From the NCBI GenBank assembly GCA_947496355.1, contig CANMCO010000002.1, forward strand, positions 124,001 through 188,000: a stretch of 64,000 bases of DNA, given 5' to 3'. The notes under the pieces were generated by a model that saw only the letters and a list, made by a program, of their open reading frames with translations, was not told the origin of the DNA and searched no databases. This document shows positions 1 through 10,932 of this stretch, piece after piece. Numbering within the stretch: position 1 is the stretch's first letter; every line of letters begins with the position of its first letter. The position numbers and the translations under genes are program-made. Source of the DNA: an uncultured Aquimarina sp. (lineage in GTDB: Bacteria; Bacteroidota; Bacteroidia; Flavobacteriales; Flavobacteriaceae).

Positions 1-557
1 ATAAGATATATCGCCGCCAATCCTTCTCTATATAGTGGAAAGAAAAAAGCAGCATAAACCAAGGCACTTCCGGGATCGGGTTGCGGTATGATGACTAATG
101 CGGGTAATGCAATAATTAAAAAAGCCCTAAGTTGATGACCTATTAGATTAATATTAGTTTGCATATCACTCAGGAATTTGGCAAGAGCAAGAGCGGTACA
201 AGCCTTCGCGAATTCTGAAGGTTGTAAGCCAACAGGCCCAAAAGCATACCAAGATGTTGCTCCCGAAATTGTTTTTCCGAAGACGAAAAGCCCTAAAAGT
301 GAAAGTATAGATATCACATAAATCAATCCTGCAAATCGCTCATAAAACTTAACCTCTATGGCTTGTATAATAATAATGAGGACAATGCTAAATAAGATCC
401 AAAAAGCCTGCTTTACATGGGGTTGGGAGAAATCAGTAAGCGAAAATGTTTCATTTTCGTAGGATGCAGAATAGATATTTCCCCAACCAAAACCTACTAG
501 TAATAAAAATAATAAAACCGTTATCCAATCAATAGCGGCAACACTGGATCTTGCCAT
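1..557 (-). CDS. rodA: Rod shape-determining protein RodA (FtsW/RodA/SpoVE family), 3' end outside the window
   Basis: Reverse-strand translation from the ATG at 557: MARSSVAAIDWITVLLFLLLVGFGWGNIYSAS...GPVGLQPSEFAKACTALALAKFLSD; adjacent to the PBP2 gene. Confidence 0.9.
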   Translation of the reverse strand, partial: MARSSVAAIDWITVLLFLLLVGFGWGNIYSASYENETFSLTDFSQPHVKQAFWILFSIVLIIIIQAIEVKFYERFAGLIYVISILSLLGLFVFGKTISGATSWYAFGPVGLQPSEFAKACTALALAKFLSDMQTNINLIGHQLRAFLIIALPALVIIPQPDPGSALVYAAFFFPLYREGLAAIYL

Positions 558-2425
558 TATTGATTGATTTTAAAAGGTTCGCCACTATAGGGTTTTGCAT
601 ATTCTTCTTCAAGGCTATGTGTAAAAATCCAATTTTCTAAATCTGTTCGGGAAATTGTGCCTTTTATGTGTTTTTCTATCATAAGTGATGCAATTCTTCC
701 TGCATAACGAGCTCCCCAATATCCGTTTTCAACAAATACCGCAATCGCTATTTTGGGATCATCTTTTGGCGCAAATGCAACAAATACAGAGTGATCTGTA
801 AGTTGTGTTTTTACACCATCAATTTTGGTGAAATTTTCTGCGGTTCCTGTTTTACCGCAAATTTCAATTCCTTCAACTTGTAAAAAACTAGCCGTCCCAT
901 TTGTATATACTTCATACATTCCTTGTACAACAGGTTCAAAATGTTCTTTATCAATAGTGGTAATCTTGGGCTTAGTATAGTTTTCATTCTCGATTGGCTT
1001 ACCATCAATAGCTTTTATAATATGTGGTGTATAATAATGCCCTCTATTTGCAATTGCTGCGGTCATATTTGCCAACTGTATTGGTGTTGACAAAACTTCT
1101 CCTTGCCCAATAGCATTAGATATTGTTGCAGTAGCATACCATTTATAAGTAGGGTATTGATATACTTTGTTGTAATACTCAGAATTTGGAACTTTACCTG
1201 GTCTCCCAGCAGATAGGTCATTACCCAAATAATTTCCTAAACCGAAACTTTGTGCGTGTTTTCTCCAAACCTCTATTCCTTCTTGTGGGGTGTCATACTT
1301 TTCTATAATTCTTTTGTATACTGTTGCAAAATAGGCATTACACGAATTTGCAATACCAGGGATCATGTTAAGAGGCCCCCTGTGGTGGTGACATCCTAAT
1401 TTTTGACCTTTTCCATAATAATATCCCATTCTACAAGAAACCTTTTCTTTTAGATCGATAACTTCTTCTTGAAGCCCAATTAATGCATTTATAGTCTTAA
1501 ATGGGGATCCAGGAGGGTACTCTCCTTGTAGACCTCTATCAAATAAAGGTTTAGCTATGGTGTCATAATATAATTTGGTGAAATTTGGAGATCTTTTTCT
1601 TCCTACTAGTAATTCGGGTTTATAACTGGGTGCAGTTATTAATGCTAAAATCTCTCCTGTAGAAGGTTCTAAAGCTACAATACCTCCTCGTTTATTTTTC
1701 ATGAGTTTTTGACCGTAATCTTGTAGCCTGGCATCTATGGTTATCGTAAGATCTTTTCCATTTACCGGAAGTGTATCAAATTTCTTATTCTTGTATGGTC
1801 CTATATCCCTATTGAATCTGTCTTTTTGAATACGTTTTACTCCTTTGATTCCTCTAAGCTCATTTTCATATTGTTTTTCTACACCATCAATACCTATAAG
1901 GTCTCCAGAAAGATAATAAGGGTCTTTTTTGATTAAGGCTTCGTTTACCTCACCAATATAACCCAAAACATTTGCAGCATTTACGGTTTCATAATCTCTT
2001 AGTGAACGTTTTTGAATATAAAATCCATCAAATTTTCGCATTTTTTCCTGTAGATATGCATATTCATCTTTGGTTAACTGTGGGATAACTATTGATGGTA
2101 CTCGAGGAGAGTACACTCGAGCTTTTCGTAATCGTTTAACTAGGTTGTCTTTGGTTATATTAAGGATAGAGCAAAACTCTAATGTGTCAAATGGTTTTAA
2201 TTCTCTAGGGATTACCATTACATCATATGATGGTTGATTGGTTACAAGTAACCTGGCATTTCTATCATAAATTGCACCTCTTTGCGGGTAATCATAAATA
2301 ACTTTTATCGCGTTGTCTTCTGATAAGGATGCGAATGAAGTGTTGTAAATTTGCAAGTAAAAAAGCCTGGCAACAAACACGACACCTGTAGTAATAATTA
2401 TAAGGTAAAGCAACAATTTTCTCAT
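557..2425 (-). CDS. mrdA: Penicillin-binding protein 2 (peptidoglycan transpeptidase)
   Basis: N-terminal TM, dimerisation domain, SPFK-like (GSPFKTINAL), SCN (NSCNAYF) and KTGTAEN motifs; position in the mre-rod cluster. Confidence 0.95.
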   Translation of the reverse strand: MRKLLLYLIIITTGVVFVARLFYLQIYNTSFASLSEDNAIKVIYDYPQRGAIYDRNARLLVTNQPSYDVMVIPRELKPFDTLEFCSILNITKDNLVKRLRKARVYSPRVPSIVIPQLTKDEYAYLQEKMRKFDGFYIQKRSLRDYETVNAANVLGYIGEVNEALIKKDPYYLSGDLIGIDGVEKQYENELRGIKGVKRIQKDRFNRDIGPYKNKKFDTLPVNGKDLTITIDARLQDYGQKLMKNKRGGIVALEPSTGEILALITAPSYKPELLVGRKRSPNFTKLYYDTIAKPLFDRGLQGEYPPGSPFKTINALIGLQEEVIDLKEKVSCRMGYYYGKGQKLGCHHHRGPLNMIPGIANSCNAYFATVYKRIIEKYDTPQEGIEVWRKHAQSFGLGNYLGNDLSAGRPGKVPNSEYYNKVYQYPTYKWYATATISNAIGQGEVLSTPIQLANMTAAIANRGHYYTPHIIKAIDGKPIENENYTKPKITTIDKEHFEPVVQGMYEVYTNGTASFLQVEGIEICGKTGTAENFTKIDGVKTQLTDHSVFVAFAPKDDPKIAIAVFVENGYWGARYAGRIASLMIEKHIKGTISRTDLENWIFTHSLEEEYAKPYSGEPFKINQ

Positions 2426-2928
2426 GAATCATTTCTTCTAAACAATACTAAAACCAACATGGTAATCACAATGGTGAATAAACTGGAAAATAACGTTTTT
2501 TTGGCTATTAATAGTATGTGAGAGAAGTTAAAAATTTCTAACGAAAAAAGTACAATATGATGTGTTAAAACCATTAAAGTAACATAGACCAATTTTTCAC
2601 CAAATCCGATATGGTTTAATTTTACCGTTTGAAACTCATAACTAAGTCCGAATACAGTACGTAAAGCCACTGGTCGAAAAAATGCAATGATAAGACAGGC
2701 AGCTGCATGTACACCTCCAGAATCTCCAAACATATCTATTGTTAGTCCCAAAATAAAACTCACAAATATGAAAAGACTTTTATTTATATTAATTGGAGCA
2801 AGTAGAATGAAAATGATATAAATATATGGGTTTAGTGCTCCTAAAAAGTTTATATGATTTAGTACCATTACCTGAATCAAGATCAGAATAACAAATCTCC
2901 CAATATGTAATAGGGTGTCTTTATTCAT
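2422..2928 (-). CDS. mreD: Rod shape-determining protein MreD
   Basis: Small multi-TM protein between mreC and PBP2. Confidence 0.85.
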   Translation of the reverse strand: MNKDTLLHIGRFVILILIQVMVLNHINFLGALNPYIYIIFILLAPININKSLFIFVSFILGLTIDMFGDSGGVHAAACLIIAFFRPVALRTVFGLSYEFQTVKLNHIGFGEKLVYVTLMVLTHHIVLFSLEIFNFSHILLIAKKTLFSSLFTIVITMLVLVLFRRNDS

Positions 2929-3745
2929 GATTTAATTTTTCCAAACTTTTAATTTCATCAGCATCACTGTTTTTTATGATATATACAAATCCGATATCTG
3001 TCATATCATTAAATAATTTGATATCTATTAAGTAATAACTTTTGTTCTGATCTAATTTATAATTAACAATTGTGCCAATACCAATTCCTTTTGGAAAAAT
3101 AGTCGAGCGCCCATTGGTTATGATCGTATCACCTTCTTTTAAAATAGCTTGTCTTGGAATGGTTTCTAACTGAACAATATTGGGATCTTTTCCATTCCAA
3201 ATCAAGGAACCATATTGATTGGATTTTTTTAGTCCGGCATTAATACGAGAGTTACTGTTTAAGATAGAAATAATCCTGCTGTAATTTTCTGAAGTGTTCT
3301 CGATTATTCCCACAATGCCTTTATCAGTTATTACACCCATATCAGGGACTACACTATCTTTTTTCCCTCTGTTTATAAGAATATAATTGTCAATTTTACT
3401 GTAATCATTTTTTATTACTCTTGCTTTAGTATAGGTATAAGGTCTATTAAATGAAATGGTGTCTACATATTTTATAGCCATAGAATCCTTTTCCAGGAAG
3501 CTTAATCGATTATGAAGGCGTTCATTTTCCTCTAGTAACCTTGTGTTTTCATCTTTTAATCCAAAATAATCGCTAATCGAGTGTTGCCAACTATAAATTC
3601 CGCCGCTCAGGAAATTAGTAGAACCTACAAATTTACTTTTATGATAAGAATGTGATTGTATAGTAAAGACTAATGATAAAAATAACAACAGAAGAAATAA
3701 CAGAAAATGTTTATTTCTTATTAAAAAATTAATAATCTGTTGCAT
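2921..3745 (-). CDS. mreC: Rod shape-determining protein MreC
   Basis: N-terminal TM, coiled coil, MreC core (ARVIKNDYSKIDNYILINRGKKDSVVPDMGVITDKGIVGII). Confidence 0.92.
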   Translation of the reverse strand: MQQIINFLIRNKHFLLFLLLLFLSLVFTIQSHSYHKSKFVGSTNFLSGGIYSWQHSISDYFGLKDENTRLLEENERLHNRLSFLEKDSMAIKYVDTISFNRPYTYTKARVIKNDYSKIDNYILINRGKKDSVVPDMGVITDKGIVGIIENTSENYSRIISILNSNSRINAGLKKSNQYGSLIWNGKDPNIVQLETIPRQAILKEGDTIITNGRSTIFPKGIGIGTIVNYKLDQNKSYYLIDIKLFNDMTDIGFVYIIKNSDADEIKSLEKLNHE

Positions 3746-3877
3746 GATCTAGGGTATAGTTATTTCTTTGGTTAAACGTTACATTAAATGGTATTATGGC
3801 TTTAGCAGTAACGCGTCAAAGCAGGATAACGTAAAATCGGAAATTTAGGTATATTCCAACTGTGTTTTTTTAAAACA

Positions 3878-4906
3878 CTATTTAATTAATACACTTTTAT
3901 ATCTATTTAAATTTTTAAGTGTAATTCCTGTTCCTCTTACTACTGCTCTTAATGGGTCTTCTGCTATATAAACAGGTAGATCTGTTTTTTGGGACAGCCT
4001 TTTATCTAATCCACGTAACATAGATCCACCTCCCGCAAGATATATTCCCGTATTATAAATATCTGCTGCAAGTTCTGGAGGAGTTTGTGATAAGGTCTCC
4101 ATTACGGCATCTTCAATACGTAAAATTGATTTATCTAGCGCCTTTGCCATTTCTCTATAAGAAATTTGTACTTGTTTTGGTTTTCCAGTCAAAAGATCGC
4201 GCCCTTGAACATTCATTTCTTCTGGTGGTAACTCAAGATCTTCGGTTGCTGCCCCAATCTGTATTTTTATTTTTTCGGCAGTACGTTCTCCAACATACAA
4301 GTTGTGCTGCGTACGCATATAGTAGATAATATCATTTGTGAATACATCACCTGCAATTTTTACAGACTTATCACAAACAATTCCACCCAAAGCGATCACA
4401 GCGATTTCTGTTGTACCACCCCCTATATCAACGATCATATTTCCTTTTGGCTGCATAATATCAACACCAATACCAATTGCAGCGGCCATAGGTTCATGAA
4501 TAAGATATACTTCTTTTCCGTTTACACGTTCTGCACTTTCTTTTACAGCTCGCATTTCTACTTCTGTTATCCCAGATGGGATACAAATTACCATACGTAG
4601 GGCAGGAGCAAATAGTTTTTTCTTTAAAGCAGGAATATCTTTGATAAACATGCTTATCATTTTCTCACTTGCATCGAAATCTGCAATTACTCCATCTTTA
4701 AGCGGCCTAATGGTTTTTATGTTCTCGTGGGTTTTTCCTTGCATCATGGCAGCTTCTTTTCCAGCTGCTATAATTTTACCAGTCATAATATCTCTGGCTA
4801 CAATAGAGGGACTATCCACAACTACTTTATCATTATGAATTACTAATGTATTAGCGGTACCTAAATCTATTGCGATCTCTTCGGTAAAGAAGTCAAAAAA
4901 TCCCAT
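3878..4906 (-). CDS. mreB: Rod shape-determining protein MreB
   Basis: Actin-like fold motifs: IDLGTANTLV, MIVDIGGGTTEIAVI, YLAGGGSMLRGLD. Confidence 0.97.
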   Translation of the reverse strand: MGFFDFFTEEIAIDLGTANTLVIHNDKVVVDSPSIVARDIMTGKIIAAGKEAAMMQGKTHENIKTIRPLKDGVIADFDASEKMISMFIKDIPALKKKLFAPALRMVICIPSGITEVEMRAVKESAERVNGKEVYLIHEPMAAAIGIGVDIMQPKGNMIVDIGGGTTEIAVIALGGIVCDKSVKIAGDVFTNDIIYYMRTQHNLYVGERTAEKIKIQIGAATEDLELPPEEMNVQGRDLLTGKPKQVQISYREMAKALDKSILRIEDAVMETLSQTPPELAADIYNTGIYLAGGGSMLRGLDKRLSQKTDLPVYIAEDPLRAVVRGTGITLKNLNRYKSVLIK

Positions 4907-4949
4907 AAAAAGTCAAAAAAGGGGTTAAAATTCAGTAAATGTAATAAAA

Positions 4950-6482
4950 TTAATGTTTAAAATGACGTGTTCCGGTCATAACCATTGCAATTCCGTTTTG
5001 ATCACAGTAATCAATACTTAGCTGATCCTTTATAGAACCCCCTGGTTGAATTACTGCTTTGATGCCTGCTTTATCTGCTATTTCTACACAATCTGGGAAC
5101 GGAAAAAAAGCATCACTCGCCATTACAGCACCGTCTAGGTTAAAGTTAAATGATTTTGCTTTTTCTATAGACTGTTTTAATGCATCTACTCTAGAAGTTT
5201 GTCCTGTCCCACTAGCAAATAATTGTTTTTCTTTAACAAACACTATGGTATTGGATTTGGTATGCTTGCATATTTTTGAGGCAAACAACAGATCTTCTAT
5301 TTGTTCTGGAGTAGGAGCTACTTTGGTAGTAGTATTTAAATCTTCTCTGGCATCAGTTTTAAGATCTTTGTCTTGAACCAAAGCACCGTTTAAACAAGAA
5401 CGAACTTGTGTTTCTGGTAAGGTGATATCTTTTTGTATCAAAAGAATTCTATTTTTCTTTCCTTTTAAAATTTCTAAAGCTTCTGTGCTAAAGGAAGGAG
5501 CGATAACCACTTCGCAGAATAATTTATGAATTTCTTCTGCAGTTTCTTTGTCGATTTCAGTATTACTAATTAATATTCCACCAAAAGCAGAAATAGAATC
5601 ACCTGCTAATGCATCGACATATGACTGAAGCACAGTTTCTCGTTGTGCCAAACCACAAGCATTATTATGTTTTAAAATTGCAAATGTTGGCGCTTCTCTT
5701 TTGAACTCATTCATAAGATTTACTGCAGCATCAACATCAAGTAAATTGTTGTATGAAAGCTCTTTACCGTGTAGTTTATCGAACATGGCTTCAAAATCGC
5801 CGAAGAAAAATCCTTTCTGATGTGGGTTTTCTCCATAACGCAATACCTTGCCTTTGGTTTCACTAATTTTAAGAGAAGCTATCTCATGATCACTATTAAA
5901 GTAGTTGAAAATCGCAGAATCATAGTGAGAAGACACATTAAATGCTTTTGCAGCAAATCGTTTACGATCTTCCAGAGAAATATTTCCGTTTCCTTCAGAA
6001 ATGATATCTAAAAATTCTGCATAGTCATTAACTGATGCAACACAAGTAACATCTGCAAAGTTTTTGGCAGCTGCTCTTATTAATGAAATTCCCCCGATAT
6101 CTATTTTCTCTATAATGTCTTGCTCAGGGGCACCAGAAGCAACTGTTTTCTCAAAAGGATAAAGATCTACAATGACAATATCAATTTGCGGAATTTCATA
6201 TTGCTCTAGTTCTGCAACATCACTATCGTTGTTTTGACGATTAAGTATTCCACCAAAAACTTTTGGGTGTAGCGTTTTTACTCTTCCGCCCAAAATAGAG
6301 GGGTAGGAAGTAACATCTTCTACAGGAATTACATTTACGCCCAAATCTCTAATGAATTTTTCGGTTCCACCAGTAGAATAAATGGTAACGTTAAGTTCGT
6401 CTAATTTTTTTACGATAGGCGCTAATCCTTCTTTGCTAAATACAGAAATTAATGCAGATTTCACGGTTTTTGTGTTGCTCAT
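4950..6482 (-). CDS. purH: Bifunctional AICAR formyltransferase / IMP cyclohydrolase
   Basis: Full-length PurH (KSALISVFSKEGL..., LRYGENPHQKGFF, KHNNACGLA...). Confidence 0.97.
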   Translation of the reverse strand: MSNTKTVKSALISVFSKEGLAPIVKKLDELNVTIYSTGGTEKFIRDLGVNVIPVEDVTSYPSILGGRVKTLHPKVFGGILNRQNNDSDVAELEQYEIPQIDIVIVDLYPFEKTVASGAPEQDIIEKIDIGGISLIRAAAKNFADVTCVASVNDYAEFLDIISEGNGNISLEDRKRFAAKAFNVSSHYDSAIFNYFNSDHEIASLKISETKGKVLRYGENPHQKGFFFGDFEAMFDKLHGKELSYNNLLDVDAAVNLMNEFKREAPTFAILKHNNACGLAQRETVLQSYVDALAGDSISAFGGILISNTEIDKETAEEIHKLFCEVVIAPSFSTEALEILKGKKNRILLIQKDITLPETQVRSCLNGALVQDKDLKTDAREDLNTTTKVAPTPEQIEDLLFASKICKHTKSNTIVFVKEKQLFASGTGQTSRVDALKQSIEKAKSFNFNLDGAVMASDAFFPFPDCVEIADKAGIKAVIQPGGSIKDQLSIDYCDQNGIAMVMTGTRHFKH

Positions 6483-6633
6483 GAGAAATTTTAGTTAGTA
6501 AAACGCAAAAGTAGCAATTTAGTATCCAATTAGACAACCAATTATGTGTAATTGTTTTGTGTAAATTGTAACAAAAATATAACGAATACGTCCTATCTTT
6601 AGATTATCTAAAATCGAATTGAAAAAATAGAGC

Positions 6634-7887
6634 ATGCTAATCTATCTTAGAGTACTTAAAGAAAGTTTCAATTTTGCTATTAATGCACTTGTAAATAATA
6701 AGTTGCGTACATTTTTGTCGTTGCTAGGTGTTACCATTGGGATTTTTTCGATTATAGGTGTGCTTGCGGCTGTTGATTCTTTGAAACAAGAAATAAAAGG
6801 CAGTATTAGTTCATTAGATAATAGTACGATTTATCTAATGCGTTTTTCTTTTGGACCTACAGATGTACCGCAATGGAAGAGGGAGCAATTCCCTGATGTT
6901 ACTTTTGAAGAATATCAATATATCAAAAGAACAATGCCAGAAATGAAAGCGGCAAGTTTCACACTAAATGTTGCTCCTGAAACTATAAAATACGAAGATG
7001 AGAGTATTAGTAATGTTGAAATAGCACCAGTAACCAATGATTATTATGATATTGAAGAACTACAGGTTGTAAACGGGCGTTTTTATAACGAACAAGAATC
7101 TGTTTCGGGTGCTCCAGTAGTTGTTATTGGAGATGAGATTGCAAATAGTTTATTTGGATCTAGAGATCCTATAGGAAAAAAAATACGTTTATACGGACGC
7201 AAGTTTACAGTAATTGGTGTGCTTAAAAAGGAAGGAACTGGTCTTTTTGGTAATAGTAAAGATACTATGATAATAGTTCCTGTAAATATGATAAGAAAAG
7301 TTTACGGGGATAACAATAAAGCTTCTTTTCCTGCAATAATTATTAAGCCAGAATCGGGTGTTGATGTTCCGGAGTTTGTCTCTGTCTTAAAACAAAAAGT
7401 TAGAGCGTATCGGGGGTTAAAACCGGATGAGATAGACGATTTTTTTGTCAATCAACTTCAAGGTTTTACAGATTTTATAGATAATATTACGGGTACAATG
7501 TCTACAATTGGTGGTTTTATAGGCATGTTCTCATTGTTGGTTGGTGGTTTTGGTATCGCCAATATCATGTTTGTAAGTGTAAAAGAGCGAACCAATCTCA
7601 TAGGTATTCAAAAAGCTCTTGGTGCCAAAAGAAGATTTATAATGTTTCAGTTTTTATTTGAAGCAGTAATACTTGCCATTTTTGGGGGATTGATAGGATT
7701 ATTTTTAGTTTGGCTAATTTCAATATTCGCGTCTCAATTCACAGGGGATTTTGAATTTATTCTTTCTTCCTCTAATATGTTCTGGGGGGTGTTTTCTTCT
7801 ACGATAATTGGTTTGATAGCAGGAATCTTACCCGCAATATCAGCATCAAGATTAGATCCAGTAGAAGCCATAAGGACCGGGATGTGA
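6634..7887 (+). CDS. MacB/FtsX-type ABC transporter permease
   Basis: MacB_PCD-like N-terminus (LRTFLSLLGVTIGIFSIIGVLAA), C-terminal FtsX domain (ERTNLIGIQKALGAKRRFIMFQFLFEAVILAIFGG) ending ASRLDPVEAIR; no ATPase gene adjacent. Confidence 0.9.
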   Translation: MLIYLRVLKESFNFAINALVNNKLRTFLSLLGVTIGIFSIIGVLAAVDSLKQEIKGSISSLDNSTIYLMRFSFGPTDVPQWKREQFPDVTFEEYQYIKRTMPEMKAASFTLNVAPETIKYEDESISNVEIAPVTNDYYDIEELQVVNGRFYNEQESVSGAPVVVIGDEIANSLFGSRDPIGKKIRLYGRKFTVIGVLKKEGTGLFGNSKDTMIIVPVNMIRKVYGDNNKASFPAIIIKPESGVDVPEFVSVLKQKVRAYRGLKPDEIDDFFVNQLQGFTDFIDNITGTMSTIGGFIGMFSLLVGGFGIANIMFVSVKERTNLIGIQKALGAKRRFIMFQFLFEAVILAIFGGLIGLFLVWLISIFASQFTGDFEFILSSSNMFWGVFSSTIIGLIAGILPAISASRLDPVEAIRTGM

Positions 7888-7888
7888 A

Positions 7889-8326
7889 TTACTTTAAATA
7901 CATGCACATTCTTTCGTAATCAATTACAGCTTTTCCTTTTTTAAGGACATCAGCGCCTATAATACCATCTACGGGCTCCGCATTATGTGTGATTAGTGCT
8001 TCATTTACATGCTTCAAATCAAATAAAACCAAGGAGGTCCTGTTTCTAGACCAACTACCAATCGAAATCGTATTTTTATTTGATATTTGTGTGAGCATAT
8101 CGGTTGCGCCTGCTCCAGCAGCTTTTACATCACTATCTTGTGCAAAAAGATTGAATTTTTCTACAGCTTCAAAACCAACACAAGAATTAGAGGCACCAGT
8201 ATCAACTATAAAATTACCCTCGATACCATTTAAGGTTGCTTTGACTTCAAAATGATTAGTTTTTGTTAGGATAAGTTTGATTCGATGATACTCTTTTTGT
8301 TTTAGAAACTTTCGTAGTGTGCTCAT
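7889..8326 (-). CDS. Retropepsin-like aspartic protease
   Basis: Catalytic motif FIVDTGASNSCVG and second motif GIIGADVLKKGKAVIDY; start overlaps the CHAT gene stop (8323..8326). Confidence 0.85.
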   Translation of the reverse strand: MSTLRKFLKQKEYHRIKLILTKTNHFEVKATLNGIEGNFIVDTGASNSCVGFEAVEKFNLFAQDSDVKAAGAGATDMLTQISNKNTISIGSWSRNRTSLVLFDLKHVNEALITHNAEPVDGIIGADVLKKGKAVIDYERMCMYLK

Positions 8327-10932
8327 GTTTTATGTTGAAGAAACTTGCGTAAAAGTAGTGCAATTAATAGGAATAAAACAATACTAATAACATACCAAAC
8401 GTACTTTGCCGAATTAGGTGGTGTAATTTCACCATAATACACAAAGGCTGCCCAATAATAAGGGGACTTTTGCACGTTAGAGATATTTTCTGCATCAAGA
8501 TAGTCCAATTTTGCCTGATGCAATGCTCTTGTTTTAGATTTTAATTTATTTAGACTTTTATAAAAATTACCCATTAAGGTGGCAGTTGTTTTATCATTAA
8601 CCTTCCACAACGAGAAAAGTACATTTTCTACTCCGGCATATTGAAAACCTCTAGCGATACTTATTGGACCCTCTCCTTTCGTGAGCTTACCAATGCCCGT
8701 TTCGCATGCGCTTAAAACGACTAAATTTGCATCGATTTGTGCTCCATACAGTTGATTTACCAGAATATTCTGATCTCTAAATTTTATAGAAGCTGGGCTT
8801 AAAATATTTCCTGATTCGGCATGAGTAGACAGATGAATAATATTATGATTCTTTGCCTTTTGAAGAAAATTGGTATACGTTGCTTGTTCTTTTTCTATAA
8901 AGTTACCTTTAAAATATTGTTGTATAGAATTGCTTTCAATTAAAGAAAAAGATAATTCCATATTGGTTTTTTCAAAGACAGGGAACACACCAAGTATCCT
9001 GTTCTCCTTAGTAATGTCTGATGTTGATCTTACATATTTTGTTGCCGAAATCTCATAACTCAATTGGGTTGATCGCAATAAGAAAGGCATATTGCTAAAA
9101 CTCGTTGTATTTGTATCTTCAGTTAGCAAAGTCTCAAAGGGAATAAAATTGAGAAGACCGTCTGGTATGATAAGTAATTTCTCTATCTTTTTTGGGATGT
9201 TTAAGACCTTATAAGTTTCGATGGCATTTTTTTTAAATTCACTTATGTCATTTATAATGTTCGAGGCATTGTCAAAATAGTGGATGTAGTTTTTAATAGT
9301 TTTTTTGAAGTGATCAATGTTTTTTATTTTTTTAATTCTGAAGGAATCGTGACGTATTTCAAATTGATAAATGCTTTGATTGCCATAAAAATATTCAAGC
9401 AATGTAATTTGCTCTCGTTCTAACTTTTCCTGAAGAGCAGGAGTAGAAAGTTCTTTTGGACGTCTTAGTAATTTGGGATATTTATTTTGAAGTGCTTTTG
9501 TTATCTCTTTAAGATCGAGATGTTTAATGTCATAATCTGTTACCCATTTTTGAATTTGAGCAACATTAGCATTTGGACCCTTAATTTTTTCCTTTAAAAT
9601 TAAAGTTTCATAGGATGCTAACTTGGTAGTAAGTTGGTCTTTTTTTTTAACCATGGGGTCATCCTGATATTGAGATAATATCTTTTTTGACAACAAGGCT
9701 TCATTCACGAAAGGGGCTTTTGAGTGTTCTGCCGCCTGAAATGCTTGTTCGATATATTGTCGATCTTGTGTGTTTTGATATATTGAAAATAGTAGATCGA
9801 TGTATGCTTCTGTTCTTTTCCGGTTTTGCCCAAGTTGAATAATTTTGGTATCCTGAAGAGGATATAAGGTGTTTAATTTTGAATTTACGGTAAAGGCCAG
9901 GTCATATGACTTAATAGCTTCAAGAGGTTTGTCGGTTTGTTGATAAACATAGGATTGAATATCTAATGCTTTCAGTAGAATTTTATCTGCAACAAGAATT
10001 TCTTTAGATGGGAGGACACTTTTTTCAGAGTACCCGGGTAGGAGAGAAGTGTATATTTGGTTTAAGTTTTTTTGAACTTCAATAAATTTTGATCTTGATA
10101 ATAAGATATCAATGTACGCTAATTGCCATTTGGCAATATTTCTGGCCGTAGTATTAGCATCTTTTAGTAAGTGTGATTTTGCTTGTGTTATATATTTCTC
10201 AGTAGTATCGAATTCTTTTTTTTCTAATGAAATAGCTGCCAAAATTTGATATGCATTTACTTGGTTGGCATCTAATCGGACTACTTTTTCGGCATACTTT
10301 TTGGCTTCGGTATAATTATTAATCTCAAGGTAATTCGTGGCTATATTTGTAAGAATATTGACATTTTTGGCGTCAATGCGTAATCCTTGTTCTAGTATTT
10401 TGAGAGCTTGTTTGTGATTACCCTGGTTGTTATATGCAATAGACAGATTAGTAATTCCCGAAATTATGCCTGTTCTATGTTGGTTTTTTTCTGCCAAATA
10501 CAAATAGCTTTTTATCGTTGTATCTGCTTTTTGTAAGTCTCCGATTTTTATATACAGATTCCCTAGAGGTTTTAAGCAATTTTCAATAATGTCATAATCA
10601 GTAAGGTTATTATCATGATATGTTTTCCATGCTTTTTCGTAATAGAGAATGGCAGAGGACATACTGCCATATTGATTACGGTAATACCCTAGATTACAAT
10701 GTACAATTACCCAGGCAAGTTTATCAGCTCTTGTGATTAATTGATTTTTTTTTGAATCGATAAGCTTGCTTAACCTTAGAGATGCTGAAGAAGAGGGGTT
10801 TTGTAAAAAATAGTCTAATTGGTCATATAGGAACTTTTCAGTTTCTGTACTTTGTTGGGATTGGGTGGGTAAATTTCCAATCAGTAGAACGGAGAGAACA
10901 AAAATGAATAGTCTAAAATTTCCAAATCCCAT
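8323..10932 (-). CDS. TPR-repeat CHAT-domain protein (caspase-like), secreted with a C-terminal TM anchor
   Basis: Start refined to MGFGNFRLFIFVLSVLLIGNLPTQSQ (signal peptide); TPR repeats; CHAT catalytic His (IIHLSTHAESG) and Cys (VVLSACETGIG), ARGFQYAGVENVLFSLWKV; C-terminal TM YVWYVISIVLFLLIALLLRKF. Confidence 0.9.
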   Translation of the reverse strand: MGFGNFRLFIFVLSVLLIGNLPTQSQQSTETEKFLYDQLDYFLQNPSSSASLRLSKLIDSKKNQLITRADKLAWVIVHCNLGYYRNQYGSMSSAILYYEKAWKTYHDNNLTDYDIIENCLKPLGNLYIKIGDLQKADTTIKSYLYLAEKNQHRTGIISGITNLSIAYNNQGNHKQALKILEQGLRIDAKNVNILTNIATNYLEINNYTEAKKYAEKVVRLDANQVNAYQILAAISLEKKEFDTTEKYITQAKSHLLKDANTTARNIAKWQLAYIDILLSRSKFIEVQKNLNQIYTSLLPGYSEKSVLPSKEILVADKILLKALDIQSYVYQQTDKPLEAIKSYDLAFTVNSKLNTLYPLQDTKIIQLGQNRKRTEAYIDLLFSIYQNTQDRQYIEQAFQAAEHSKAPFVNEALLSKKILSQYQDDPMVKKKDQLTTKLASYETLILKEKIKGPNANVAQIQKWVTDYDIKHLDLKEITKALQNKYPKLLRRPKELSTPALQEKLEREQITLLEYFYGNQSIYQFEIRHDSFRIKKIKNIDHFKKTIKNYIHYFDNASNIINDISEFKKNAIETYKVLNIPKKIEKLLIIPDGLLNFIPFETLLTEDTNTTSFSNMPFLLRSTQLSYEISATKYVRSTSDITKENRILGVFPVFEKTNMELSFSLIESNSIQQYFKGNFIEKEQATYTNFLQKAKNHNIIHLSTHAESGNILSPASIKFRDQNILVNQLYGAQIDANLVVLSACETGIGKLTKGEGPISIARGFQYAGVENVLFSLWKVNDKTTATLMGNFYKSLNKLKSKTRALHQAKLDYLDAENISNVQKSPYYWAAFVYYGEITPPNSAKYVWYVISIVLFLLIALLLRKFLQHKT

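Noticed and set aside
4087-4838. + strand ORFs antisense to mreB
   Set aside because: They overlap a clear full-length mreB with no domain signal of their own.
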